Below, one piece after another: positions 1 through 7,837 of a stretch of DNA of 64,000 nucleotides. The first letter of the stretch is position 1. Every line of letters starts with the position of its first letter. Origin of the DNA: Microbacterium abyssi (GTDB taxonomy: Bacteria > Actinomycetota > Actinomycetes > Actinomycetales > Microbacteriaceae). The notes beneath the pieces were generated by a model. The model saw only the letters and a program-made list of their open reading frames with translations, was not told where the DNA came from and did no database searches. Position numbers and translations under genes: made by a program. The stretch covers positions 558,001-622,000 of the forward strand of contig NZ_CP063815.1 in NCBI RefSeq assembly GCF_015277895.1, in the 5' to 3' direction.

Positions 1-1039
1 GTCCTTCCTCATCACCGACGGCGCCGCCTCCTCGGAGCCGGGCTACGTCCTCACGGGAGACTTCGTATTCGTCGGTGACGTCGGACGTCCTGACCTGCTC
101 GATGAGGCCGCCAGCGGTGTCGATAGCCGGTTCGACGGTGCGCGCGACCTGTTCGCCAGCCTCCGCGACCAGTTCCTCACCCTGCCCGACTATGTGCAGG
201 TTCTCCCGGCTCACGGCTCAGGGTCTGCGTGCGGCAAAGCCCTCGGCGCGGTCCCCAGCTCGACGGTCGGCTACGAACGCCGCTTCGCGTGGTGGGCGCC
301 CTACCTCGAGGCCGGCGACGAGCAGGGCTTCATCGACGCGCTGCTGAACGATCAACCTGACGCGCACGCGTACTTCGCGCGCATGAAGCGGCAGAATCGT
401 GTCGGCCCGGCCCTGCGCGGCCAGCTCGCCCCGCTCACCGAGTACTCCGCGCCCGAGCTTCGCGCCGGCATCGAGGCGGACCGGGTGATCGTGGTCGACA
501 CGCGCCACCACTCCCTTGTCCACGAGGGCACCGTGCCGGGCGCGCTGAACGTCCCCGGGGTCGCGAAGGCAGCCAGTTACGGCGCGTGGGTCTACAACCC
601 CGAGGCCGAAACCCGCCCGCTTGTGCTGCTCATCGACTCAGCGAACACCGCAGCCCAGTTCCGGGACCACTTGCTGCGTGTCGGCATCGACCAGGTCGAC
701 GGGTTCATCACCACCCTCGAAGGCCTGCCCACGGTGCAGCCCAAGATGATCGCCCCGACCGACCTTGACCAGGTCGACGCGGCGCTTCTCCTCGACGTCC
801 GCAACCGCACCGAGTACAACGCCGGACACATCCCCGACGCCGTGCAGCTCTCCGGAGGCCGAGCACTCTGGCACGCCGACGAACTGCCGGCCGGGAAGAT
901 TCTGACCTACTGCCAGAGCGGCGTCCGCAACAGCGTCGTCGCCAGCGCCCTCCGCCGCGCCGGGCACGACGTCATCGAAATCGAAGGCAGCTACAACGCC
1001 TGGGTCGCAGCCACCGCACCTCAGACCGCCCCGGCCTGA
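1..1039 (+). CDS. MBL-fold hydrolase with two rhodanese domains (5' truncated by window)
   Basis: The open frame runs from base 2 to a TGA at 1039, about 345 residues, with the true start left of the window. The visible N-terminal part is the end of a metallo-beta-lactamase fold (GDFVFVGDVGRPDLL, then PAHGSGSACG) of the persulfide dioxygenase-like type. Two rhodanese-like domains follow. The first has no cysteine at the expected place (it reads LVLLIDSAN) and is probably inactive. The second carries the catalytic loop YCQSGVRN. Proteins of this build handle glutathione- or mycothiol-type persulfides and transfer sulfane sulfur in the cytoplasm. A TauE-type exporter, DUF4395 and a rhodanese lipoprotein follow on the same strand, giving a sulfur detoxification operon. 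The family is clear; the exact substrate is inferred. Confidence 0.88.
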   Translation, partial: SFLITDGAASSEPGYVLTGDFVFVGDVGRPDLLDEAASGVDSRFDGARDLFASLRDQFLTLPDYVQVLPAHGSGSACGKALGAVPSSTVGYERRFAWWAPYLEAGDEQGFIDALLNDQPDAHAYFARMKRQNRVGPALRGQLAPLTEYSAPELRAGIEADRVIVVDTRHHSLVHEGTVPGALNVPGVAKAASYGAWVYNPEAETRPLVLLIDSANTAAQFRDHLLRVGIDQVDGFITTLEGLPTVQPKMIAPTDLDQVDAALLLDVRNRTEYNAGHIPDAVQLSGGRALWHADELPAGKILTYCQSGVRNSVVASALRRAGHDVIEIEGSYNAWVAATAPQTAPA

Positions 1040-1057
1040 CCAAGCTCGGGAGCTCGA

Positions 1058-1828
1058 GTGGATACGTTCATCGTCATCGCCATGATCCTCGCGGTCCTGG
1101 TCGGTGTCGCACTCGGGCTCCTCGGTGGCGGGGGCTCCATCCTTACCGTCCCCATCTTCACCCTCGTCCTCGGCATCGGAACGAGAGAGGCGATCGTCTC
1201 CTCCCTCTTCGTTGTTGCCGTCACCAGCGTGGTTTCCACCGCATTCCGCGTCCGTAGACGCGAGGTGCTGTGGAGGGTCGCTGCGGTCTTCGCGGCGACC
1301 GGTCTGCTCGGGGGAGTGGCGGGCGGGATGGTCGGCCGGTTCTTTCCGGAACCTGTGCTCACCGGCCTGTTCGCGGCGATCATGATCGTCACCGCGATCG
1401 CCATGATGCGGCGCCGACGAGAGCCCACCGAACCTCGTCAGACGCGGCCGATCACGCGAGCGATTCGAACGGTCGCCACCGGACTTGGTGTGGGCGTGCT
1501 CACGGGAGCCCTGGGCGCAGGCGGCGGGTTCCTCATCGTCCCCGCGCTCACCTTCCTTGGCCTCCCCATTGCCGCGGCCGTAGGGACATCGCTCCTGGTC
1601 ATCGCCGTGAACTCTTCCGCTGGCTTCCTCACGCAGATCAGTGCCGTGGCCATCCAATGGCCCACCGTCGTCACCTTCACCGCCCTCGCCCTCGCCGGGT
1701 CATTCATCGGTCTAGCGCTCTCGCGCCGCCTCCCCTCCTCCGGCATCCGCACCGGGTTTGCGGTCCTCGTGCTGGCCGTGGGGCTGACCATGCTCACCAC
1801 CCTCATCGTCCAAACCCTCTCCTCCTGA
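1058..1828 (+). CDS. TauE/SafE-family sulfite/sulfur anion exporter
   Basis: This is a 256-residue very hydrophobic protein made of two similar halves. Each half has a glycine-rich turn (GLLGGGGSI near residue 25 and GALGAGGGF near 150), the layout of the TauE/SafE family. These are inner-membrane exporters of sulfite, thiosulfate or organosulfonates. The start is GTG at 1058, 18 bases after the preceding stop, with only a weak GGGA upstream. Its place between an MBL-rhodanese gene and DUF4395 points to export of sulfite or thiosulfate made by persulfide oxidation. The substrate is inferred from context. Confidence 0.88.
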   Translation: MDTFIVIAMILAVLVGVALGLLGGGGSILTVPIFTLVLGIGTREAIVSSLFVVAVTSVVSTAFRVRRREVLWRVAAVFAATGLLGGVAGGMVGRFFPEPVLTGLFAAIMIVTAIAMMRRRREPTEPRQTRPITRAIRTVATGLGVGVLTGALGAGGGFLIVPALTFLGLPIAAAVGTSLLVIAVNSSAGFLTQISAVAIQWPTVVTFTALALAGSFIGLALSRRLPSSGIRTGFAVLVLAVGLTMLTTLIVQTLSS

Positions 1829-1847
1829 CCGCCACAGAAAGCCCTCC

Positions 1848-2366
1848 ATGCCCAACGCGTCCGACGCCGCGCCCCGCACAGGGGAACACGTCGACGGATA
1901 CGAGGTGCCCGTCCTCAACGAGCACGCCATCCGTATCGCCGCCGGCATCCTCCTTGCCGCGGGCATCACCGCACTCACCATCACGCTCGCCTCGGACAAC
2001 ATCAGGCCGTTACAGACATTCGGGATGTTCTTCCTTCTCGACATGACCACCCGGATCCTCATCAGTAACCGGCTGTCCCTCACCCTCGCCCTCGGATGGG
2101 CGCTGACGCGCCGCCGCCGGCCTTACTGGGTCGGTGCGCCGCAGAAAGCCTTCGCGTGGTGGCTCGCACTCGGTCTCGCTGCCCTCTCTTGCCTAACCAT
2201 GAGTGCCGGAATCGTCCCGTTCGCCGTGACCCTCGGCCTGTGTGGGATCTGCTTCACCCTCCTCTTTCTGGAAGCCGTTCTTGGATGGTGCGCGGGATGC
2301 GCACTGCACCAACGCTTCAGCCGGAAACCCACCCGCCACTGCGCCAACGGCGCCTGCGACCGATAA
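1848..2366 (+). CDS. DUF4395 membrane protein
   Basis: A 172-residue protein with about four membrane helices and a C-terminal GWCAGCAL motif near residues 148-155, followed by a short Cys/Arg-rich tail. The CxxC after the last helix is typical of DUF4395, a family with no assigned reaction that is often coded beside rhodaneses and thiol-redox genes. It lies 19 bases after the exporter gene and 27 before the rhodanese lipoprotein, so co-transcription is likely. A role in thiol or sulfane-sulfur exchange at the membrane is plausible but unproven. Confidence 0.75.
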   Translation: MPNASDAAPRTGEHVDGYEVPVLNEHAIRIAAGILLAAGITALTITLASDNIRPLQTFGMFFLLDMTTRILISNRLSLTLALGWALTRRRRPYWVGAPQKAFAWWLALGLAALSCLTMSAGIVPFAVTLGLCGICFTLLFLEAVLGWCAGCALHQRFSRKPTRHCANGACDR

Positions 2367-2393
2367 CCACCACACCTCCACGAAAGGACGCAC

Positions 2394-2759
2394 ATGCGCC
2401 GCCTCGCCCTCACCACCCTCACCGTCATCGCCGCGATCACCCTCACGTCCTGCGCCGGCACATCCCCACCGCAGAACGACGTCGACCCCAGTGCGGTCAT
2501 CATCGACGTGCGCACCCCCGCCGAGCACGCCAGTGGACACCTCGACGGCGCTCTCCTGCTGGATGTCACCGCAGGCGAGCTGCAAGCTGCACTGCCCGAC
2601 CTCGACCCGGAAGCCGCCTACCTCATCTACTGCCGGTCGGGTAACCGCGCAGGCGCCGCAATCGATCTGATGAAGCAAGCCGGCTTCACCGACCTCCGCA
2701 ACCTCGGCTCCCTCGAAGACGCTGCCAATGCGACGGGACTCCCCATCGTCCAGCCCTAA
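2394..2759 (+). CDS. Rhodanese-like lipoprotein
   Basis: A 121-residue single rhodanese domain behind a lipoprotein signal peptide (lipobox LTSC, lipidated Cys20). The active-site loop is YCRSGNRA with catalytic Cys80, so it should be enzymatically competent as an extracytoplasmic sulfurtransferase. The start at 2394 has AAAGGA at a suitable distance. It is the last gene of the sulfur operon and two strong hairpins follow. Domain and export signal are directly visible; the physiological sulfur donor is unknown. Confidence 0.88.
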   Translation: MRRLALTTLTVIAAITLTSCAGTSPPQNDVDPSAVIIDVRTPAEHASGHLDGALLLDVTAGELQAALPDLDPEAAYLIYCRSGNRAGAAIDLMKQAGFTDLRNLGSLEDAANATGLPIVQP

Positions 2760-2762
2760 AAC

Positions 2763-2792
2763 GTACGCGCTCGTCCCCCCGCGAGCGCGTAC
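2763..2792 (+). terminator. GC-rich hairpin after sulfur operon
   Basis: Perfect 11-bp inverted repeat GTACGCGCTCG / CGAGCGCGTAC around an 8-base loop, starting 3 bases after the stop of the rhodanese lipoprotein gene. There is no U-tract, as is common in GC-rich actinobacteria, so this is a hairpin-type terminator or RNA stabiliser. Confidence 0.7.
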
Positions 2793-2844
2793 CCCGCGCG
2801 CCTCGCGCGCGCCCCGCGTCGCTTGAGCTCGTCTCGTGACGCAC

Positions 2845-2880
2845 AGTCCGGGCGGGTCGCCCCCACGGCCCGCCCGGACT
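2845..2880. terminator. Bidirectional hairpin terminator between convergent genes
   Basis: Perfect 12-bp arms AGTCCGGGCGGG / CCCGCCCGGACT around a 12-base loop. It sits between the rightward sulfur operon and the stop codon (2883) of the leftward small membrane gene, so it can serve both directions. Confidence 0.75.
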
Positions 2881-2882
2881 GC

Positions 2883-3227
2883 TCAATTTATGCTCCCGCA
2901 CGGGATGACGCACACAACAGCGAGATACGTCGGGCTCAGGAGCTGCGTGATCGGCCTGGCCATCGTTGCGATAGCGAGGGCTGCGGTGAGAACTATCGGG
3001 AGGAAGGTGAGCGTGATGGCCACCGTCGCGTCGCCTCTACCTGTGGCGGAAAAGATCGGCGAACTGATCATCACGGCGGCGATCGCAGCGGCCGCGTAGA
3101 TGGCCACATAACCGACGCCAACTAGCGCTCGCACAAGCCGCGCTCCCTGTGGGCGTGGTGGGACAGGCTCCGAGTGAACGTGACTCACTGGATTACCGCG
3201 CTCCGCTGTCCCCGCCATGGGCACCAC
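2883..3227 (-). CDS. Small two-helix membrane protein, unknown
   Basis: A 114-residue leftward frame with two clear hydrophobic segments (about residues 34-56 and 70-90) joined by a short loop, and no family I recognise. The stop codon lies directly against the shared hairpin terminator, which supports it being expressed. The start is uncertain: ATG at 3227 and a second ATG three codons later are both possible, and neither has a strong ribosome binding site. There are no cysteine clusters or catalytic motifs, so no function is assigned. Confidence 0.5.
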   Translation of the reverse strand: MVPMAGTAERGNPVSHVHSEPVPPRPQGARLVRALVGVGYVAIYAAAAIAAVMISSPIFSATGRGDATVAITLTFLPIVLTAALAIATMARPITQLLSPTYLAVVCVIPCGSIN

Positions 3228-3465
3228 TATCTCAGGTCGTGCTTCATGGGTGATTACGGCGTGATGCGCCGACTTCTCGGAACGGCTGGCGAGATGCTCG
3301 AGTACGCCTCGGCCCTGGGGCCGCGTCGTTCTCGTCGTGAACAGTTGTCACTTGCGGGTCGAGAGTGGGCCCGGCGGAGACGCACCCCGATCGTTATCTA
3401 GTGTGACGAAACGGTTCGGGTCGGTGCGGACATGAACTGAGTGTTCAGACACGATGGGAGCGCTC

Positions 3466-4236
3466 ATGAAGATGATGTCCGACGACGAGTTGATCGGCGC
3501 CCTGCGGGCGGCCGACCCCGCATCGCTGGCGACCGTCTCCGACGGTGATGCGCTTCGGGCGGTGCGCCGCGCACGTCGCGAACGTAAGCGGCCACGCTGG
3601 GGGCTGATCACGGGGGCGATCGCTGCAACGCTTGTGCTGGGGATCCCCGCCGGTGCGGCTGCGGCAGGTTTCATGGCGCGGACGGGATGGTTCGGATCCC
3701 CGAACCCCGGCGACCATCGCGATCACTGCATCAGCGCTGAGGTCACCGAGTATGACTGTGGCGATGAGTGGATCGACCTGAGTGCGCCCGATCTCGACAA
3801 GGTCGTCGCATCGGTCTATCCCACGTGGATGCCGCTCGCGCCGGGAGTCACCCGCGAGGACCTGACCGCACGTGTCATCGGCATTTCGTCCGCTGACGCA
3901 CTCACCCCGGTCACGTCGCTCCGACGTACCTACGAGTCGGAGTCATACAAGGATTGGCTGACCGCGTGGATCGCCGCGAATGACCGCGGTGACACCGCCG
4001 CGCAGGAGACCGCGTCTCGTGTCATCACGGAAGCAGCTGACTGGCCCGCGATCGTAGCAACTGACGGTGGCCGGATAACAGACATCATGCGAGCGTTTGC
4101 AGAGCGGATCGCAGCTGGCGACCGGGGAGCGGCACAGGCCGCGGCGGAATACGAGGGAGCTCCCGGGTGGGACGGAATCGACCGCCACGAGCTCACGGAT
4201 GAGATTTTCGACGAGGTCTATGGGGACGGCCGATGA
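3466..4236 (+). CDS. Membrane protein, possible anti-sigma factor
   Basis: A 256-residue protein. The first 45 residues are polar and rich in acidic and Arg residues, one membrane helix lies near residues 46-70, and the rest is an extracytoplasmic domain with two cysteines close together. I chose ATG 3466 because GGAG lies 5 bases upstream; an ATG at 3454 also exists. The gene overlaps the sigma-factor start by 4 bases (ATGA), so the two are translationally coupled. Cytoplasmic N-terminus, one helix and an outer sensor domain resemble an anti-sigma factor, but there is no recognisable zinc-type ASD motif. The order, membrane protein before sigma, is the reverse of the usual one. Confidence 0.6.
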   Translation: MKMMSDDELIGALRAADPASLATVSDGDALRAVRRARRERKRPRWGLITGAIAATLVLGIPAGAAAAGFMARTGWFGSPNPGDHRDHCISAEVTEYDCGDEWIDLSAPDLDKVVASVYPTWMPLAPGVTREDLTARVIGISSADALTPVTSLRRTYESESYKDWLTAWIAANDRGDTAAQETASRVITEAADWPAIVATDGGRITDIMRAFAERIAAGDRGAAQAAAEYEGAPGWDGIDRHELTDEIFDEVYGDGR

Positions 4237-4808
4237 CCGCGGCCAGAGCAGCCGGAAGCGAGCTGACGTCACCTGCTGATCAGTTTGCGAACGATGAGAC
4301 CGTCGACTCCGCCAAGATTGGGGATCGGGCATTCGAGGAAGCAGTCGCGCCCCTCGTCCCGTTGCTTCTGAGGTACTTCGCTCGGCGCGTGACACCGACG
4401 GACGATGCCGCAGACTGCACGTCGGAGACACTCGCTGCGCTGTGGAAGCATCGCTCACGACTCCCGGCGGTAGATGACGAGCGTCGGGCGTGGGCGTACG
4501 GGATTGCTCGCAAGGTGCTCTCGAACCACCATCGCGGCAGAGCTCGTCGAGACCGGGCGGACGAGGCCCTGCGGGCCGCGGCCGCGGTGACATCAGTCGA
4601 GGACGTTCCGGATGAGGCGTTCATCGCGGCCGAGGCTTTGAAGCTCCTTCCCACACGCGATCAAGAACTCGTCCGGCTCGTTGTGTGGGAGGAGCTGTCG
4701 ATCGCCGCCGCAGGAAGAGTGATGGGCGTCAATCCGGGGACGGCCCGCACCCGGTATGCGCGCGCACTCGGCAAACTCCGCCTCGCCTACAGGGCAATCG
4801 ACTCATGA
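4233..4808 (+). CDS. ECF-type sigma-70 factor
   Basis: A 191-residue protein with region 2 (around residues 35-95, including YFARRVTPTDDAADCTSE and the RAWAYGIARKVL segment) and region 4 (around 130-185, with an HTH in ELSIAAAGRVMGVNPGTARTR). This is the standard ECF length and domain order. It would direct RNA polymerase to a small regulon, probably including its own operon. It is translationally coupled to the upstream membrane protein. A short inverted repeat (TGAAC-N5-GTTCA, about 3433-3447) lies upstream of the pair. The regulon is unknown. Confidence 0.82.
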   Translation: MTAARAAGSELTSPADQFANDETVDSAKIGDRAFEEAVAPLVPLLLRYFARRVTPTDDAADCTSETLAALWKHRSRLPAVDDERRAWAYGIARKVLSNHHRGRARRDRADEALRAAAAVTSVEDVPDEAFIAAEALKLLPTRDQELVRLVVWEELSIAAAGRVMGVNPGTARTRYARALGKLRLAYRAIDS

Positions 4809-4821
4809 CAGGCTGAGTTCC

Positions 4822-4845
4822 TGCCGAAAACGATCGTTATCGGCA
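4822..4845. repeat. 24-bp near-perfect palindrome, candidate res/crossover site
   Basis: TGCCGAaAACGATCGTTaTCGGCA reads the same on both strands except for one symmetric mismatch pair. It lies about 110 bases upstream of the serine-recombinase pseudogene. Several further copies of the half-site core (GCCGAAA or CGTTTTCGGC) lie between 4880 and 4952. This is the layout of a resolvase res region (paired subsites just upstream of the recombinase start), so I read it as a res relic. Binding is not demonstrated. Confidence 0.55.
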
Positions 4846-4952
4846 GCCCCGCCGACGTCGACGACCAAGTGCACGACACGCCGAGAAATGACCCGCCGAA
4901 ACCCCCTGCCGAAACCCAACCGCGCCGAAACATCGGCGGTACCGTTTTCGGC

Positions 4953-5427
4953 ATGGCACACGAAGTCGGCTACGCCTGAGTCTCCAAGCGCGAGCAGAAC
5001 CGCGCCCGTAGTGGCTCGCCTGTCTCGAGTACCTGCGTCCGGGGGTAGCCTCAAAGTGCGCCGCGTCGACCGTCTCGCTGGCAGTAAGCACATCCCGATC
5101 GAGACGTTGCAGGAGCTCGACGCCCGACAGGTGAACATCGTCAGCCTCACCGAGCCGACGATCGACACCGCGACACCGATGGGTCGCGTCCTCTACGGCA
5201 TCGTCGCAGTGTTTGCGCAGCTCCGCGTCGACACCATCCGAGACAACACAACCCGCGGCCTGGATTACGCCCGCAGCCAGGGCCGCGTCGGCGGCCGGCC
5301 AAGCGTCACCATACCCGAGCGGATCGGAACAGCCGAGCGCATGCGGGCCGAGCAGTACAGCTGGGCGAGCATCTCCCGCGTGCTGGGAGTCGGAGCCACC
5401 AGCGTGCGCCGAGCCCTCAACCGATAA
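4953..5427 (+). pseudogene. Serine recombinase (resolvase/invertase), inactivated
   Basis: ATG 4953 begins MAHEVGYA and then meets TGA at 4977 exactly where the family has Arg in YARVS, so CGA has become TGA one codon before the segment containing the catalytic serine. Past the stop the frame continues VSKREQN. A stretch of roughly 35 codons is then missing, and after a frameshift near 5050 the homology resumes in another frame with SLKVRRVDRLAGS, the catalytic-domain arginine region. It runs through LTEPTIDTATPMGRVL to a C-terminal HTH (YSWASISRVLGVGATSVRRAL) ending at 5427. Nonsense mutation, deletion and frameshift together make it non-functional. The family is certain; it was probably the resolvase of a Tn3-like or similar element. 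Confidence 0.85.
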
Positions 5428-5433
5428 CGGTAT

Positions 5434-5460
5434 CTATCACCCCTGATAGAATGGCCTATC
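5434..5460. promoter_or_regulatory. Three evenly spaced 5-mers, candidate operator
   Basis: The series CTATC-N6-GATAG-N6-CTATC has an exact 11-bp period and ends directly at the GGAGG ribosome binding site of the HTH gene at 5474. Alternating half-sites on one DNA face next to a start codon suggest autoregulation by the HTH protein. Inference only. Confidence 0.4.
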
Positions 5461-5473
5461 GGAGGTGGCCGCC

Positions 5474-5956
5474 ATGACGATCGCGGAGGTTCCGCCCGAG
5501 GCGCGTGCGGCAGTGCTCGCGCGCCGCCGGAAGGAGATGGTCGAGCTGGACTACCGGCGCGAGCTGCGCCGCCTGGATCAGCACGGATACAGTCAGCGGG
5601 AGATTGCCAAGTGGCTCGGGATCGCGCAGCCGTCGGTGCTCAGCGCGCTCCGCACCGCGGCGAAGGTGACGATGCCGCTGGACGGATTCTCCGGCGCGAC
5701 CCCCTACGAGATTTGCCAGCGCTACGCCGCCGATTTCATTGACCGGGCGAAGCTCGTCGACGAGCTCACGCGATTCCCCTACGTGAAGGGCGTGCAGACG
5801 GACGGGTATGACTCGCTGATCGTCGACCCGGACGGCACCTGGTCGGAGGTCGGAGACGCCGTACGCCGCGGGCTCATCGAGGACGAGGTCTACGAGGAAG
5901 TCTTCAACCGCCGACACGGTATCGCGGTGGCTCGTGCAGAGCACGCCGACACCTAG
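5474..5956 (+). CDS. Helix-turn-helix protein, unknown role
   Basis: A 160-residue protein. The N-terminal half is basic and contains a clear HTH (YSQREIAKWLGIAQPSVLSAL, about residues 36-56). The C-terminal half is acidic with no motif I recognise. I chose ATG 5474 because GGAGG lies 8 bases upstream; GTG 5465 overlaps that site. It sits alone between the dead recombinase and the leftward conjugation operon. It could be an antitoxin-like or element-encoded regulator, but no toxin partner is adjacent. The function is unknown. Confidence 0.68.
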   Translation: MTIAEVPPEARAAVLARRRKEMVELDYRRELRRLDQHGYSQREIAKWLGIAQPSVLSALRTAAKVTMPLDGFSGATPYEICQRYAADFIDRAKLVDELTRFPYVKGVQTDGYDSLIVDPDGTWSEVGDAVRRGLIEDEVYEEVFNRRHGIAVARAEHADT

Positions 5957-6141
5957 GCCACCGCGGCTCCTGCGCAGCGCCCCGATACCACTCTCCACAG
6001 CCCGTCAGGATTCCCTGTTGGGTAGTGGCGCAGTGTCCGGTTTGGCTGTGCTCGTTCAGGTTTCATTCGGTCGCGGATCCGCCGTCTCTCTTGGGGACGG
6101 TGAGGGTCGGCATCCGGGCACCTTCCTCTACTGGATTTCCT

Positions 6142-6402
6142 TCAGGGCTGAGTTGTGCGTACAACCAGGCCGGCTGCGACGAGCTCCTCGACCGCTGCGT
6201 GGATGTCCTTCGAGTCCTCGAACGCGTCCTCGAACGGGTTGAGTGGCTGACCTTGTTTCGAGAGCACTAGGGCATACAGTCCCTTGGCCGTGAGCGAGAG
6301 AGTCGGGTCGTTGAGGACGGCGTCGGGAATGGCCGAGTCGTTGGGGTCATCGCTTACCGGGCGCGGGCCGTATGCGGCGATCCATTCTTCGGCGTCTGGC
6401 AT
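6142..6402 (-). CDS. Small winged-helix-like protein of the conjugative element
   Basis: An 86-residue leftward protein. Residues 33-82 (DPTLSLTAKGLYALVLSKQG to VEELVAAGLVVRT) have the pattern of the winged-helix domain found at the start of phage and plasmid replication or regulatory proteins: a helix with SLTAKG followed by a two-helix DNA reader. It is the last leftward gene of the conjugation cluster, 84 bases downstream of ssb. Its size suggests an accessory or regulatory protein. Coding is likely; the role is inferred. Confidence 0.55.
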   Translation of the reverse strand: MPDAEEWIAAYGPRPVSDDPNDSAIPDAVLNDPTLSLTAKGLYALVLSKQGQPLNPFEDAFEDSKDIHAAVEELVAAGLVVRTTQP

Positions 6403-6486
6403 GGGCTTAGGGTACTGGTCGGCCGTTGGGATGTCATTGGTAAGCGGACGGGAGTACGATGACTCCCGTCCGCTTGGCTTGGTTGT

Positions 6487-6933
6487 TCAGCGGGTGACTC
6501 CGGTTCCGGCGTACGAGGCCGGTGCTGCTACCGGCCCCGAAGCGTCTGCTGCGGGGCCGTTAGCTTTTGGGGCGCGGTTGATGGTCGCGTCGGTGAACCG
6601 CAGGGATGCGCCGACGTTGTCGGCGACGACGTCGCGGGTCTCGCGTGTCTGGCCGCTGTCCTTGTCGGTGTAGGTGCCGAAGCGGAGGTCTCCGACGACG
6701 ATCGCGGCGTCGCCCTTGTGGAGCGAGTCGGTCACGTGGCGGGCCTGCTGGTTGAACACGACGACCCGGTGAAAGACTGTGCCGGCGTCTTCCCATCGTC
6801 CGGTGTCCTCGTTGAGGCGGCGGTCGTTGACGGCGAGTGAGAAGCGGGCGTACTCGTTGCCTGATTCTCCGGTGCCGTGTTCCGGGTCGGCGGTGAGGTT
6901 GCCCTCCAGCGTGACCGGGATCTTGGTGGTCAT
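6487..6933 (-). CDS. ssb: Single-stranded DNA-binding protein
   Basis: A 148-residue OB-fold protein: residues 1-115 match SSB (TLEGNLTADPE, then FSLAVNDRR, then VVVFNQQARH, then VVGDLRFGTYTDK), followed by a low-complexity Ala/Pro-rich tail. The tail lacks the acidic DDDxPF tip of housekeeping SSB, which is usual for element-encoded copies. Start ATG 6933 has AAAGGAA upstream; longer in-frame starts further upstream would run into a non-coding-like stretch. It probably protects transferred single-stranded DNA. It lies in the conjugation operon behind the DUF4913-like gene. Confidence 0.85.
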   Translation of the reverse strand: MTTKIPVTLEGNLTADPEHGTGESGNEYARFSLAVNDRRLNEDTGRWEDAGTVFHRVVVFNQQARHVTDSLHKGDAAIVVGDLRFGTYTDKDSGQTRETRDVVADNVGASLRFTDATINRAPKANGPAADASGPVAAPASYAGTGVTR

Positions 6934-6971
6934 CTTCGTTTTCCTTTCGTCGTGGACACCTGGTGGTGTCC

Positions 6972-7451
6972 TCATTGTGCGTGGGCCTGGCTGGTCCACG
7001 CCGTCCATTCCTGCTCGTCAGTGACGTCCGTCCAGGTGCGGGGTTTGGCGGGTTTGTGTCCGTTGTTGCATCCGCCCCCGTATGCCCTCGCGAGTCGGGG
7101 GGTGGCGATGGCGAGTCGTTCGTGCCAGCCGATGGGGCCGAATCCGGCGTCGCTGGAGTCGAACGCGGCGACGTGTGCGGTGTGGAGGGCGGAGAGTTCT
7201 TCGACGAGGTGGCTGTGCTTCCACCAGCAGGTGGGGACGACGCTGAGGGGGAGGTTGTAGCGGACCGTGAGCCACTCGACCCACGTCCGCAGAACGTTCC
7301 ACCGCTCGGCGGCTTCGCCGGCTGTGAGCTCGCGCCAGTTGGTGACGAGCCCGCCGATCGGGGCGGATCCGCCGTACCGGGAGCGCGGGTCGAAGCCGCT
7401 GAGTTCCTGGGCGAGGAGCGCATCGACGTCTGCCGGGTCGAACTCGCTCAT
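6972..7451 (-). CDS. Conserved conjugation-operon protein, DUF4913-like
   Basis: A 159-residue soluble protein rich in Trp (LRTWVEWLTVRYNL, then VPTCWWKHSHLVEELSALH, then GPIGWHERLAIATPRLARAYG) with a conserved Cys-Asn-Asn-Gly segment near residue 130. The Trp/His pattern resembles DUF4913-type proteins of actinobacterial conjugative elements, but I could not confirm the family. The start overlaps the stop of the HNH gene by 4 bases, so it is coupled to it. The function is unknown. Confidence 0.65.
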   Translation of the reverse strand: MSEFDPADVDALLAQELSGFDPRSRYGGSAPIGGLVTNWRELTAGEAAERWNVLRTWVEWLTVRYNLPLSVVPTCWWKHSHLVEELSALHTAHVAAFDSSDAGFGPIGWHERLAIATPRLARAYGGGCNNGHKPAKPRTWTDVTDEQEWTAWTSQAHAQ

Positions 7452-7837
7452 GATGCGTCCTTCACCGGGCGGAGCTTCACCTGCAGTACTTGCAGGGCGT
7501 GCATCGTTGCCTGCCGGCGTGTGCGGTGGGCGGCAAGAATGATGTCGCGATCGATCAGACGATGGAGCAGGTCGTGGCAGTACGGGTGGAGGGCGATGAG
7601 GTCATCATCGTCCTCCCACGCCTGCCACTCACCCCGGACGATCCGCACCCCGCGGTAGTCGAGATGGTGCAACTCGAGCTGCGTCTTCGTCCCGGCGATG
7701 TCGCATGCCGCGCATGGCACCTGGCCGGTGTTGGTGTGGTCGCGGAACCAGCGCTCTCGTCTGGCGAACCAGGCCCGGGAGCGGAGGAACTCGTCTCGGT
7801 ACAGGTTTTTCAGGCCTGTGCGTCGTCTGTTGCTCAT
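7448..7837 (-). CDS. HNH-type endonuclease-like protein
   Basis: A 129-residue protein with the HNH pattern: CAAC (residues about 42-45), LELHHLDY with the catalytic His pair, and ALHPYCHDLLH, giving a zinc-binding and metal-dependent nuclease core. It overlaps its neighbours by 4 bases on both sides (ATGA). In a conjugation operon such a nuclease could process DNA or protect the element. No relaxase was found nearby, so a nicking role can be proposed but is not shown. Confidence 0.72.
   Translation of the reverse strand: MSNRRRTGLKNLYRDEFLRSRAWFARRERWFRDHTNTGQVPCAACDIAGTKTQLELHHLDYRGVRIVRGEWQAWEDDDDLIALHPYCHDLLHRLIDRDIILAAHRTRRQATMHALQVLQVKLRPVKDAS

Noticed and set aside
638..1657. 339-codon minus-strand open frame
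   Set aside because: Antisense to the rhodanese and TauE genes; extreme Arg/Asp/Gly composition (DRSNRSRDRPRLTR) typical of frames opposite GC-rich genes.
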